Source of the DNA: Bacteroidota bacterium
Lineage (GTDB): Bacteria; Bacteroidota; Bacteroidia; Bacteroidales; JACABE01
DNA length: 34,652 nt
Assembly (NCBI GenBank): GCA_013377005.1
Contig: JACABE010000019.1
Location: 40,297-74,948, forward strand
Reading direction: 5' to 3'
Shown: in pieces, positions 7,139 through 14,925 of the stretch
Layout: every line of letters starts with the position of its first letter
Position numbering within the stretch: the stretch's first letter is position 1
The notes under the pieces: model-generated
Seen by the model: the letters and a program-made list of their open reading frames with translations, nothing else
Told to the model about the DNA's origin: nothing
Database searches by the model: none
Program-made: the position numbers and the translations under genes

Positions 7139-8968
7139 ATGGAAAAAAGAAATACGCCCGCAACAATAGCAGCAAGCCAAAATACATTTTCTATCCCATT
7201 GTACCAACGATTGTTCGAATGGGAGAAAGTACAGATTACACAACTTTTAAAAGATTTATACGTTGGATTTAATCAAAAACCGAATGAACCATATTATATT
7301 GGTATGTTAACTGCTCACAATAATGACTTAGTGGATGGTCAGCAACGATTTACAGTACTTATTTTAATGGCAATTGTATTCAAATGGGATGAATTTTTAG
7401 GAATAAAGACTGATGATAAAATTGAAAAAGAGAATATAAAAATCAGGTTGTCATTTTTTGCAAGAGAAAAGGACAGGAATTACCTTTTGCAAAAAATAAA
7501 AGGTGAGATTACAACTGATTATAAGAATTCCAAAATGGAAACTGGAATAAAATATATTACAGATTTTGTTGATAAGTTGGATAATAAAAATGAATTTATT
7601 AAATATGTATACGAAAATCTGACATTCTTTATTTCTGAACTTCCTGATAAGTATGAGTCTCAAGATTTGAATAAGTATTTCGAGGCGATGAATGCAACTG
7701 GTAAGGGTTTGGAAAATCATGAAATTCTGAAAGTGAATTTATTAAAAGATGTATCTCCAGATAATCAAGTTCTTTATACAAAAATATGGAATGTTGTTTC
7801 TGATATGGATAAACAACTTATAAGACCAAAGTATGTAAATAAAATTCAAGAGGATAAAAGCACGTTAGGTCATCGACAAATGGCTGCATTGCAATATATT
7901 ACAAATACACAAGAATTATTTAAAAACTGTAATAGTTCAAATTCATCTTATGAAATATCTACTGAATTCAAATCAATAAAGGAAATTACAGCAATTTCAA
8001 TTCCACCAAAAGAAAGCTACCGTTCAATAGGTGAAAAGGCAATTCTTAATTTTCCTGAGTTTCTATTGCAAGTTTTACGATTGCAAATAGGAGAAGAAAA
8101 ACAAAGAGAAATACCAAATTTCTTTAATGTTCACAAATTACAGGAAACATTTGTATGTCTTAAAAGAGATACTGCAAGCGTTGAATTATTTTTCCAAAAC
8201 CTCTTGAAATATAGAATTCTTTTCGATTATTTTATCATAAGAGTCAGCAATAAAAACGATAATACAACCAATTATACTTTGTCTTACAAGGAGGACGATA
8301 ATGATACTTTGGATAGGGAAAAACTGATTAAATATCAATCAATGCTTTATGTAAGTACTTCATCGAATATCTGGTTATCACAAGTGCTAAGTTTTCTTGA
8401 AACAAATCCAACAGAAGTTACCATTTTATCACTTTACAATAATTTAGTTAATTTTGACAATGAAAGACATAGCAAAGAAACTGAATTATCACTCAAATAT
8501 GGAGATATCGACCGTTATTGGTTCTGGCGGCTGGATTACTATTTGTGGAAAGCTGAAAGTGAGAAGCCTAAAGACGAACAGAATAAAGCGATAATAGATT
8601 ATTCGTTCAAAGCCAATAGGTCAATTGAACATTTACATCCTCAAACAAGTACAACGCCTTGGGATAATAAGGATCTTAACAGTTTCGGTAATTTAGCAAT
8701 GATTTCCCCAGAATTTAATTCTACTCAGAGTAATGATGATGAAAGACTGAAATTTGCGAGAATTGAAACCCAAATCGGTGGAAAAAACTTATTGGAAAGT
8801 ATAAAGATGCTTTTAATGTACACTAAAGGAGAAGGAAAAGTATGGTCAATAGAACTTGCTGATATACATGAAAATGAAATGATAGATATTTTAATTAATT
8901 CTTTTGATGATAAATATGCAAAAATTAAAGAGACATTAGAAAGCTGCAAAAAACAAAAAACGAGTTAA
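7139..8968 (+). CDS. DUF262-DUF1524 protein (GmrSD-like HNH-type nuclease), second of a pair
   Basis: This 609-residue protein has both halves of a GmrSD-type enzyme. The N-terminal DUF262 part includes FSIPLYQRLFEWE (17-29), VDGQQRF at 65-71 and NATGKGLENHEILK at 185-198. The C-terminal DUF1524 part contains IEHLHPQT beginning at residue 496 (H498, H500), then FGNLAMIS with N518, and N527, the His and Asn residues expected of the HNH-type active site. GmrSD is a type IV restriction enzyme that cuts glucosylated hydroxymethylcytosine DNA; related SspE acts with phosphorothioation. No modification genes lie in this window, which favours a modified-DNA-targeting or stand-alone role. It starts 2 bp after the upstream DUF262 gene and ends in a strong terminator, so the two form a bicistron. 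Confidence 0.9.
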   Translation: MEKRNTPATIAASQNTFSIPLYQRLFEWEKVQITQLLKDLYVGFNQKPNEPYYIGMLTAHNNDLVDGQQRFTVLILMAIVFKWDEFLGIKTDDKIEKENIKIRLSFFAREKDRNYLLQKIKGEITTDYKNSKMETGIKYITDFVDKLDNKNEFIKYVYENLTFFISELPDKYESQDLNKYFEAMNATGKGLENHEILKVNLLKDVSPDNQVLYTKIWNVVSDMDKQLIRPKYVNKIQEDKSTLGHRQMAALQYITNTQELFKNCNSSNSSYEISTEFKSIKEITAISIPPKESYRSIGEKAILNFPEFLLQVLRLQIGEEKQREIPNFFNVHKLQETFVCLKRDTASVELFFQNLLKYRILFDYFIIRVSNKNDNTTNYTLSYKEDDNDTLDREKLIKYQSMLYVSTSSNIWLSQVLSFLETNPTEVTILSLYNNLVNFDNERHSKETELSLKYGDIDRYWFWRLDYYLWKAESEKPKDEQNKAIIDYSFKANRSIEHLHPQTSTTPWDNKDLNSFGNLAMISPEFNSTQSNDDERLKFARIETQIGGKNLLESIKMLLMYTKGEGKVWSIELADIHENEMIDILINSFDDKYAKIKETLESCKKQKTS

Positions 8969-9000
8969 CTTTAAAAATGAATTAAAAATAATCATAAAAG

Positions 9001-9025
9001 GCCGATAGAGATTTTATCGGCTTTT
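9001..9025 (+). terminator. Intrinsic terminator of the DUF262 operon
   Basis: GCCGATA (9001-9007) and TATCGGC (9015-9021) form a perfect 7-bp stem with a 7-nt loop, followed by TTTT. Confidence 0.8.
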
Positions 9026-9068
9026 CTAATTTAATACAACCACGACACCCTTTGTCTTACCACCGCCC

Positions 9069-9076
9069 TAACTTTG
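9069..9076 (+). promoter_or_regulatory. TAnnTTTG promoter box for the DnaB-like ATPase
   Basis: TAACTTTG, an exact consensus match, ends 16 bp before the ATG at 9093. It lies just past the preceding terminator, so this gene is an independent unit. Confidence 0.55.
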
Positions 9077-9092
9077 CATAAAAAACAAAGAA

Positions 9093-9782
9093 ATGGAAAC
9101 TTTAAATAGAAAAAGAATTGAAAGCGGTATTATTATTAATGATCATAACATTTCATTTGAAGAAGGAAAAATTTCAATAATAAGTGGAAGACCAAATACA
9201 GGGAAGACTTGTTTAATGATTGAAATAGCAAAGAATATGCTTAAAGCGCAAATTCCGGTTACAATTTTTTCATTAGCACTTGGAAATCAAGAAATGTTTG
9301 GTGCATATTCATCATTACAAAAATATGGCGAAATTAATAATACTGTTTTTGAAATAAAAGGTGATTTCGAATCTGATAATGCTTGTTACTCATATGGTAT
9401 TATTGATTTTCATTATTGGCTTCCGTCAAATCTTTCTATTGAAAATATCATTAATGAAATTATATATTCTATAAGTCGAAACAGAACAAAAGTTTTTTTT
9501 ATTGACTATTTTCAGTTTGTGAAATTTGATAATAGAAATAAATATGAATTACTTAGAACATTAATTAAAGAGTTAAACATTATTTTAATTTGTTTATGCA
9601 TTAATGAAATTGACTGTCATGATTTCCTTAAAAACAGAAAAAGCACTGCTGTAACTGAATTTATACTTGAAAATGCATATTATTTAGATACAATAATAAA
9701 TCTCAATGGTGATAAAGAAACATACGTAAGCTTAACTGCTTATCAAAACGGTGAATTTATAGGAAGGATAAAGCATCATTAA
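9093..9782 (+). CDS. Stand-alone DnaB/RecA-like ATPase, 229 aa
   Basis: The protein resembles only the C-terminal ATPase domain of the replicative helicase DnaB. It has Walker A GRPNTGKT at 32-39, a DnaB-like strand PVTIFSLAL at 55-63 (in DnaB this is the FSLEM region), and Walker B VFFIDYFQ at 134-141. The N-terminal DnaG-interaction domain of DnaB is missing, and at 229 residues it is about half the length of the full helicase. The glutamate normally present in the FSLEM segment is not conserved (SLALG). It may be a mobile-element or phage-type ATPase, or an accessory RecA-fold protein. It has its own promoter and no partner gene in the same direction except the broken WYL gene. The ATPase fold is confident; helicase activity is not. 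Confidence 0.75.
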   Translation: METLNRKRIESGIIINDHNISFEEGKISIISGRPNTGKTCLMIEIAKNMLKAQIPVTIFSLALGNQEMFGAYSSLQKYGEINNTVFEIKGDFESDNACYSYGIIDFHYWLPSNLSIENIINEIIYSISRNRTKVFFIDYFQFVKFDNRNKYELLRTLIKELNIILICLCINEIDCHDFLKNRKSTAVTEFILENAYYLDTIINLNGDKETYVSLTAYQNGEFIGRIKHH

Positions 9783-9945
9783 AATTATTGAAAGAAGAAG
9801 GAATTAAGCAGTTCAATAATGATTATAAAGAAAAAGAAAAATCATTGAAATGTTGTTAATATCCGTAATATTATTGACTTTTGCAATGAAGAACAATTAT
9901 CAAAATCGAATAATGTAAAAATCGGGTAAACAAAAAATTAAGCTT

Positions 9946-10842
9946 ATGTCAAAAAGAGAAGCCATTTCACGCTACAATCTGATTATTAAAAAACTTAGAA
10001 AACACCCAAGTACTTTTAAGGAAATAGAAGATTATCTTTCTTTGGAGTCTGATATGCAAGCATACAATTTCAATGTTTCAAAACGAACTTTTCAAAGAGA
10101 CCTAGAAGATATACGTTCAATTTATAATATTGACATTCAGTATAACAATTCACAGAAACATTATTTTATTGATAATGATGATCAACCTGATGTGAATGAA
10201 AGAATATTAGAAGCTTTTGATACTTTTAATGCGTTGAATATTACAGACAGATTATCAGATTATATTCATTTTGAAAAACGAAGACCCCAGGGAACAGAAA
10301 ATCTTTATGGTTTACTTCATGCTATAAAGAATCGGTTACAGATTAAATTTACTTATCAGAAATATTGGGAAGATGAAATAAGTGAACGTCTTGTAGAACC
10401 TTATGCATTAAAGGAATTTAAAAACAGATGGTATGTTTTGGCATTTGATATAAAAGATAATCAGGTTAAAAGTTTTGCTTTGGATAGGCTTAGCGAACTT
10501 GAAATATAAAAAAAACATTTTCAATATCCTGTTGACTTTAATGTAACCGATCACTATAAGTATTGTTTTGGAATTATCAGTCCTAACGGATTAGAAGCTG
10601 AAGAAATAATTTTATCATTTGATTCCTATCAGGGAAAGTATATTAAATCATTACCATTACATGAAACACAAAAGATTTTAATTGATAATGAAAATGAATT
10701 ACAGATTAGATTAAAGTTATGTATCACTTTTGATTTTGTCATGGAAATACTGTCTTATGGTGAAACAGTGAAAGTAATACAACCTGAATCATTAATAAAT
10801 GAAATCCAAGCAGTTCTTCAAAATGCGTTGAATCTTTATTAA
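9946..10842 (+). pseudogene. WYL-domain transcriptional regulator interrupted by an in-frame stop
   Basis: WYL regulators have an N-terminal winged helix-turn-helix and a WYL ligand-binding domain, and often control defence loci. Residues 1-60 here match the helix-turn-helix (KREAISRYNLIIKKL onward), and the WYL core follows (LVEPYALKEFKNRWYVLAFD). The frame hits TAA at 10507-10509 after LDRLSELEI. It then continues open in the same frame to 10842 with a typical family C-terminus, including KHFQYPVDFNVTDHYKYCF and IQPESLINEIQAVLQ. Read through, the protein would be 298 residues, a normal length for the family. A single nonsense change is therefore the likely cause. The 187-residue product might still bind DNA; sequencing error at one base is the alternative. 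Confidence 0.8.
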
Positions 10843-11019
10843 AACGCCGATGAACGGATAAAAATGAAAATATCTGCTGATTTATTCTCGTTAAAAAACA
10901 ATAACCCCATTTTCTTATTTGTTGAAAAAATGCAACAAAAAATTAACTTCATTAACAATGAATGATAGCATTTCAGTAAATATGTTCAATCAACGAAGTT
11001 GCATTTGTATCTTTAATAA
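10843..11019 (+). other. Gene-free spacer between the WYL gene and the 21-bp arrays
   Basis: No frame or RNA gene is supportable. The first bases (AACGCCGATGAACGGATAAA) resemble the CGCGGAT-type intergenic element at 13649. The rest is AT-rich sequence without repeats or hairpins that I could recognise. Confidence 0.5.
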
Positions 11020-11040
11020 AATCTATTTGCACTAAAAACA

Positions 11041-11124
11041 TTCGATTTCCGAGCTAAAACATTGGATGCCGAAGCTAAAAGCTGCGGTATCTGAGCTAAT
11101 CACCTCTGCTTATCAGCTTTCTGC
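11041..11124 (+). repeat. 21-bp periodic repeat, array A (4 units)
   Basis: The word GCTA (GCTT in the last unit) recurs at 11053, 11074, 11095 and 11116, exactly 21 bp apart. It lies within units sharing a CCGAGCTAAAA-like core. Units are degenerate outside the core. Stops occur in the + frames, so it is not a coding repeat on that strand. Confidence 0.75.
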
Positions 11125-11190
11125 TGATTAGTGGTTATAAATGTTACAATAATTATTACATTGAAAATCTTGTTTTATTAATAACGAAGA

Positions 11191-11442
11191 TGGTAAACTT
11201 TGTGCAGGATGTGTGTTACTAAGTAAAATATGTCCGTTACTAAGTAAAACATATCCGTTACTCTATGCAACATATGTTTTTCTTTGTGAAACATGTCCGT
11301 TACTAAGTGCAGGATGTATTTTATTGAGTATAACACATTGCTATCTTTGTGCGGGATGTTGCTTGCTTAGGAAGCAACATTGCTTACTTTATACAACATA
11401 TCCGGTGCTAAGTAACGGAGGTTGGTTTCTTTGTAAGCTTGG
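11191..11442 (+). repeat. 21-bp tandem repeat, array B (12 units, no indels)
   Basis: Twelve consecutive 21-bp units begin at 11191, 11212, 11233 and so on to 11422 without any insertion or deletion. The dinucleotide GT falls at unit positions 12-13 in nine of twelve units. Two core types occur, TTACTAAGT and TTTCTTTGT-like. Units are strongly diverged, so the fixed register must be old or maintained. One frame is open across the array and would give a seven-residue repeat (CPLLSKT, YPLLYAT and so on), but it begins only with a GTG and is leucine/cysteine-rich. I treat that frame as a by-product. Twenty-one bp is two turns of B-DNA. Confidence 0.8.
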
Positions 11443-11472
11443 TGTTTTACAACGACTATTATTTATTTTTTT

Positions 11473-11480
11473 TATCTTTG
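11473..11480 (+). promoter_or_regulatory. TAnnTTTG promoter box for aguB
   Basis: TATCTTTG lies 17 bp before the ATG at 11497 and 30 bp beyond the last 21-bp unit, so the array sits directly upstream of this promoter. Confidence 0.55.
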
Positions 11481-11496
11481 CAACGAAAAATCGTAT

Positions 11497-12390
11497 GTGC
11501 ATATAAATTTTATCATCGTGGAAAACAAAAAAGTAAAAGTTGGATTAATACAAATGACTTGTACTAAAAACAAACAAGCCAATATCATTAAAGCAACAGA
11601 AAAAATAAAGCAGGCAGCCTCAGAGGGTGCTCAAATCATTTGCTTACAGGAATTGTTTGCATCGCTTTATTTCTGTGATGTGGAAGACTATGATAACTTT
11701 GCTTTGGCTGAAGCTATTCCCGGAAAAACCACAGATGATTTTTCGAAACTGGCAAAAGAATTGAATGTAGTCATCATTGCTTCTTTGTTCGAAAAACGTG
11801 CTGAAGGATTGTATCACAATACGGTGGCTGTGCTGGATGCTGATGGCAGCTATTTAGGAAAATATCGGAAAAACCATATCCCTGACGACCCCGCTTATTA
11901 CGAAAAGTTTTACTTTACACCCGGCGATTTAGGCTATAAAGTTTTTAAAACTAAATATGCAAACATAGGCACGTTAATCTGTTGGGATCAATGGTATCCC
12001 GAAGCTGCACGCATTACAGCATTGATGGGTGCCGAAATTATTTTTTACCCAACGGCTATTGGTTGGGCAACTTCGCAAACTTCAGAAGTTAACAATGAAC
12101 AATACAATGCATGGCAAACCATACAACGCAGCCATGCCATAGCCAATGGAATACATGTAGTAAGTGTAAATCGTACCGGACAAGAAGGCGAAATGAATTT
12201 CTGGGGTGGTTCATTCATCAGCAATCCTTTTGGGACTTTGCTTTACGAAGCAAGCCACCAAAACGAAGAAATACATGTTCAGGAATTAAATCTAACCAAA
12301 ACCAACGAATACCGTATTCACTGGCCCTTTTTAAGAGATCGAAGAATAGATACTTATGCACCTATTACCGAAAGATTTATTGACGAATAG
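11497..12390 (+). CDS. aguB: N-carbamoylputrescine amidase
   Basis: Cytoplasmic nitrilase-superfamily enzyme that hydrolyses N-carbamoylputrescine to putrescine, CO2 and ammonia, the last step of the agmatine route to polyamines. The Glu-Lys-Cys triad is visible: E in CLQELFAS, K in KYRKNHIPDD, and C in LICWDQWYPEAAR. The product is about 290-297 residues, the usual length. The start is uncertain: ATG at 11497 gives seven extra residues, while GTG at 11518 gives a start closer to the family norm. Both lie just below the TATCTTTG box. Agmatine deiminase (aguA) follows 142 bp downstream in the same direction and supplies the substrate, which strengthens the specific assignment over other carbon-nitrogen hydrolases. 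Confidence 0.92.
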   Translation: MHINFIIVENKKVKVGLIQMTCTKNKQANIIKATEKIKQAASEGAQIICLQELFASLYFCDVEDYDNFALAEAIPGKTTDDFSKLAKELNVVIIASLFEKRAEGLYHNTVAVLDADGSYLGKYRKNHIPDDPAYYEKFYFTPGDLGYKVFKTKYANIGTLICWDQWYPEAARITALMGAEIIFYPTAIGWATSQTSEVNNEQYNAWQTIQRSHAIANGIHVVSVNRTGQEGEMNFWGGSFISNPFGTLLYEASHQNEEIHVQELNLTKTNEYRIHWPFLRDRRIDTYAPITERFIDE

Positions 12391-12399
12391 TAATGATAG

Positions 12400-12445
12400 A
12401 AGTCGGAAGACTGAAGACCGAAGTTGGAAGACAGAAGACAGAAAA
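12400..12445 (+). repeat. GGAAGAC-type short-period repeat between aguB and aguA
   Basis: Short degenerate repeats of the form GAAGTCGGAAGACTGAAGAC, in steps of about 7 bp, directly after the aguB stop. No gene or terminator is visible. Similar low-complexity tracts are frequent between Bacteroidota genes. Confidence 0.6.
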
Positions 12446-12532
12446 AGTAGTTTGTGAAGAATTTTTAAAACAAAAGTGAAAAGAAAAAATACTGCATAGC
12501 TACTTTACGAACTTTAAAAACTTAAAACCTTT

Positions 12533-13588
12533 ATGAACGCTATAAACTTGCAAACTCCCCGAAAAATGGGTTACCGATTTCCTGCTGAATGGGAAAAACA
12601 CATGGCCACATGGTTAAGTTATCCGCACAACGAAAACTCTTGGCCCGGCAGAATACAACATATTTATCCTGCTTACCATCAATTTATAAAAGAATTAAGC
12701 TATGGCGAAATTGTAAACATTAATGTTAATGATCAGCTAATGCTTAATCATGTTAAAGAACAGCTTACAATCTATGGTGTAAATCTGGACAATATTCGTT
12801 TTTTTATTCATCCAACCAACGACGCATGGTGTCGCGATCATGGTCCTGCATTTTTAGTAAATCCAAATGCTAAAGATAAAAAAATTATTGTCAACTGGGA
12901 ATACAATGCCTGGGGGAATAAATATCCTTATGACTTAGATAATAAAATACCTCAATTGATAGCCGATAAGTTGCAACTACCTGTTGTCAATCCAGGCATT
13001 ATAATGGAAGGCGGTTCCGTTGATTTTAACGGCAAAGGTAGTTTAATTACAACCAAAGCCTGTTTGTTGAACGAGAATCGCAATCCACACTTAAACCAAT
13101 CGCAAATAGAAAATTATCTTTACGAATATTATGGTGTTGAGCAAATTATATGGCTCAATGAAGGTGTTGATGGAGATGATACCAATGGTCATGTAGATGA
13201 TCTCACCCGATTTGTGAATGAAGACACCGTAGTTACAGTAATGGAAAGCAATAAAAATGATTTGAATTATGCACCTTTGCTCGAAAATTACAACGAATTA
13301 AAAAAACAAAGACTTCCTAATGGAAAGCAATTAAATATTATTGAACTTCCCATGCCAGAGCCATTGCTGATTGAAGACCAGCGCGTACCCTGTTCCTATG
13401 CTAATTTTTACATTGCTAATAGTGCAGTAATTGTTCCTATTTTCAACTGCAAAACAGACGATATTGCCCTGAATATATTATCAGATTGTTTTCCACACAA
13501 AAAAGTTATTGGAATTGATTCAACTGAAATTATTTGGGGATTGGGTAGTTTTCATTGCCTTAGCCAGCAGGAACCTGAAGTTATATAG
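12533..13588 (+). CDS. aguA: Agmatine deiminase
   Basis: Hydrolyses agmatine to N-carbamoylputrescine and ammonia; its product is the substrate of AguB encoded just upstream. The 351-residue protein shows the guanidino-modifying enzyme landmarks: WCRDHGPAFLVN, IMEGGSVDFNGKGSLITT, DDTNGHVDDLTRF, and the catalytic cysteine C342 in GSFHCLSQQEP close to the C-terminus. Full length for the family (about 340-370). Together aguB and aguA make a two-step putrescine module; the arginine decarboxylase that would provide agmatine is not in the window. The 142-bp gap holds a short repeat tract but no terminator, so co-transcription is plausible. No signal peptide; cytoplasmic. Confidence 0.95.
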   Translation: MNAINLQTPRKMGYRFPAEWEKHMATWLSYPHNENSWPGRIQHIYPAYHQFIKELSYGEIVNINVNDQLMLNHVKEQLTIYGVNLDNIRFFIHPTNDAWCRDHGPAFLVNPNAKDKKIIVNWEYNAWGNKYPYDLDNKIPQLIADKLQLPVVNPGIIMEGGSVDFNGKGSLITTKACLLNENRNPHLNQSQIENYLYEYYGVEQIIWLNEGVDGDDTNGHVDDLTRFVNEDTVVTVMESNKNDLNYAPLLENYNELKKQRLPNGKQLNIIELPMPEPLLIEDQRVPCSYANFYIANSAVIVPIFNCKTDDIALNILSDCFPHKKVIGIDSTEIIWGLGSFHCLSQQEPEVI

Positions 13589-13648
13589 AAAAACTATTTG
13601 GCATTAAATTTGTTAAATAAAAAATCAGATAAATTTTTATAATTTTAG

Positions 13649-13726
13649 AACGCGGATGACGCAAATCCCTAAAGGGAAACACGGATAAAACCGATTTTAT
13701 GGAGCTATTACACAGTAATCCGCGTT
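13649..13726 (+). repeat. Imperfect palindromic intergenic element with CGCGGAT arms
   Basis: AACGCGGAT at 13649-13657 and its exact complement ATCCGCGTT at 13718-13726 enclose a 60-bp centre with CACGGATAAAACCGAT and CCCTAAAGGG. It is locally GC-richer than the flanks. It resembles the tract just after the WYL gene (10843) and may be a dispersed intergenic repeat. Confidence 0.55.
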
Positions 13727-13785
13727 GCAAATAAAGTTTAAAATATTAGTATATAAATTTCAATAAACTATTAAATTAAAGAATA

Positions 13786-14196
13786 ATGAAAAAAAACATC
13801 ATTGCACAATTTGTAATTATTTTAGCACTTGTGGCTTTCAGCGGAAAAACATATAGTCAAAAAGCAGAGAAAGCTGCTGAAGAAAAAGTAAAAATTATCA
13901 CCGATCAGGAATTTGACAAAACCATCAAAAAAGGAATTACCTTGATTGATTTCTGGGCAACCTGGTGTGGTCCTTGTCGTCGTCAGGCTCCGATTGTTGA
14001 GGAGATTGCCAACGAAGTAAGCAAAAAAATAAAAATAGGCAAATTAGATATTGATAAAAACAAAATTGCTGCTAGCACTTATAGTGTAAGAAATATTCCT
14101 ACTTTAATTATATTTAAAGATGGAAAAGAAGTTAAGCGTATGGTTGGATTACAAGACAAACAAACAATTCTTAACGAATTGAACGCCATAAAATAA
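13786..14196 (+). CDS. Exported thioredoxin-fold protein
   Basis: The 136-residue protein begins with a signal peptide (MKKNIIAQFVIILALVAFSG, likely cleaved near YSQK) and continues as a single thioredoxin domain. The redox site is W60-C61-G62-P63-C64 in FWATWCGPCRRQAP, and the cis-proline is in NIPTLIIF. It should act in the periplasm as a disulfide reductase or electron carrier; no DsbD or TlpA-type partner lies alongside. The gene is preceded by a palindromic intergenic element and followed by a strong hairpin terminator, so it forms its own unit. Fold and export are confident; the physiological partner is unknown. Confidence 0.92.
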   Translation: MKKNIIAQFVIILALVAFSGKTYSQKAEKAAEEKVKIITDQEFDKTIKKGITLIDFWATWCGPCRRQAPIVEEIANEVSKKIKIGKLDIDKNKIAASTYSVRNIPTLIIFKDGKEVKRMVGLQDKQTILNELNAIK

Positions 14197-14215
14197 TTAT
14201 CAGAAACAAAATCTT

Positions 14216-14249
14216 AAAAGCATGTTGTAAACAACAGCATGCTTTTTTT
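14216..14249 (+). terminator. Intrinsic terminator after the thioredoxin gene
   Basis: AAAAGCATG (14216-14224) pairs with CATGCTTTT (14238-14246). An inner TTGT/ACAA helix lies beyond a 3-nt bulge, and a T-run follows. Confidence 0.8.
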
Positions 14250-14257
14250 ATATACTT

Positions 14258-14494
14258 ATGGAAGAAAAAAAAGGAAATATGTATCAGAAATTGAGAAAAT
14301 TCTTTTCCACTCAGGCAATTATTGGCATAGTCATAGGTATAATTGCGGGCTATCTTTATTATTTAAAAGTAGGATGCACTTCAGGCACTTGTCCCATCAC
14401 TTCCAGTCCTTGGATGAGTATGCTATGGGGAAGTGTAATTGGGTATTTATTGGGCGATATGTTTACTAAGAAAAAACCTAAAGAAGATAAATAG
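14258..14494 (+). CDS. Small membrane protein, DUF6132-like
   Basis: A 78-residue protein with two hydrophobic segments (IIGIVIGIIAGYLYYLKV and WMSMLWGSVIGYLLGDMF) joined by a loop GCTSGTCPITSSP that contains two cysteines four residues apart. The C-terminus is lysine-rich, as expected for a cytoplasmic tail. The loop and GYLLGD ending match what I recall of DUF6132 proteins, often found near sulfur, thioredoxin or heavy-metal genes; no activity is known to me. The ATG at 14258 follows the thioredoxin terminator by 9 bp. Two overlapping frames are open here; this one has the membrane pattern and conserved motif, so I chose it. Confidence 0.75.
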   Translation: MEEKKGNMYQKLRKFFSTQAIIGIVIGIIAGYLYYLKVGCTSGTCPITSSPWMSMLWGSVIGYLLGDMFTKKKPKEDK

Positions 14495-14498
14495 CTTT

Positions 14499-14810
14499 TT
14501 AATGCTTCATAATCTTATATACTAAGATTTTCAAATCAGCTTCTCCCGTATTTTCCCAAGAACGATTGCTCCCGGTTTTAACAGAAATACTGCAATTTGC
14601 AGATAAATTAAATACTTCATCTTCTAGTAATAATTTCCCGCTACCTTCTAAAACGTAAAATATTACATCAAAAGGATTGTCATGTTTTTCAAGTATTTCT
14701 CCTTTTCTCAGCGTTAAATGAATCAATTCGGCTTGCTCATTGGCAAACATAATCCGACCCTCAATCTTAAAAGGAACTTTAGGTGCATTCTCTAAATTAA
14801 TTATTTTCAT
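14499..14810 (-). CDS. Small cupin-domain protein (a)
   Basis: A 103-residue single-domain cupin. The second half has the beta-barrel pattern VIFYVLEGSGKLLLEDEVF followed by NLSANCSISVKTGSNRSWENTG. The first cupin motif is degenerate: only one histidine is present at KHDNPFDVIFYVLEGSG, and the usual G-x5-H-x-H is not seen. Metal binding is therefore uncertain. It is the last gene on the minus strand after the Hcp cluster, 168 bp from a second small cupin that shares the NPFDVIFYVLEG/APFDAMVQVVEG design. Paired small cupins next to Hcp and YgbA suggest a role in the same stress response, but that is inference. Confidence 0.8.
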   Translation of the reverse strand: MKIINLENAPKVPFKIEGRIMFANEQAELIHLTLRKGEILEKHDNPFDVIFYVLEGSGKLLLEDEVFNLSANCSISVKTGSNRSWENTGEADLKILVYKIMKH

Positions 14811-14925
14811 ATTGAATGATGTGGTGATTTAATGATATGCTGATATGGTGATTTAGAAAGAATAAATTGTGGCTATCTATTTTAGTCACTTATTCAAAAT
14901 TAATAAATAGCGTATTTCTTTTTAA

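Noticed and set aside
9782-9860. Open stretch after the DnaB-like gene (LLKEEGIKQFNNDYKEKEKS)
   Set aside because: About 25 codons, lysine/glutamate-rich, with no start or family match. It may be a trace of a lost gene but cannot be supported.
11041-11442. Possible CRISPR array
   Set aside because: Units are contiguous and degenerate, with no constant repeat alternating with unique spacers and no cas genes.
11213-11506. 97-residue open frame across the 21-bp array, with a seven-residue repeat
   Set aside because: It has only a GTG start, a leucine/cysteine-rich composition made by the DNA repeat itself, and runs over the aguB promoter and start. It is open because each unit is 21 bp and lacks a stop in that frame.
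12111-12383. Second open frame inside aguB
   Set aside because: It lies wholly within aguB, which has clear catalytic motifs in its own frame; the alternative has none.
14239-14469. Overlapping 76-residue frame at the DUF6132-like gene
   Set aside because: No membrane pattern or family motif; the frame from 14258 has both.
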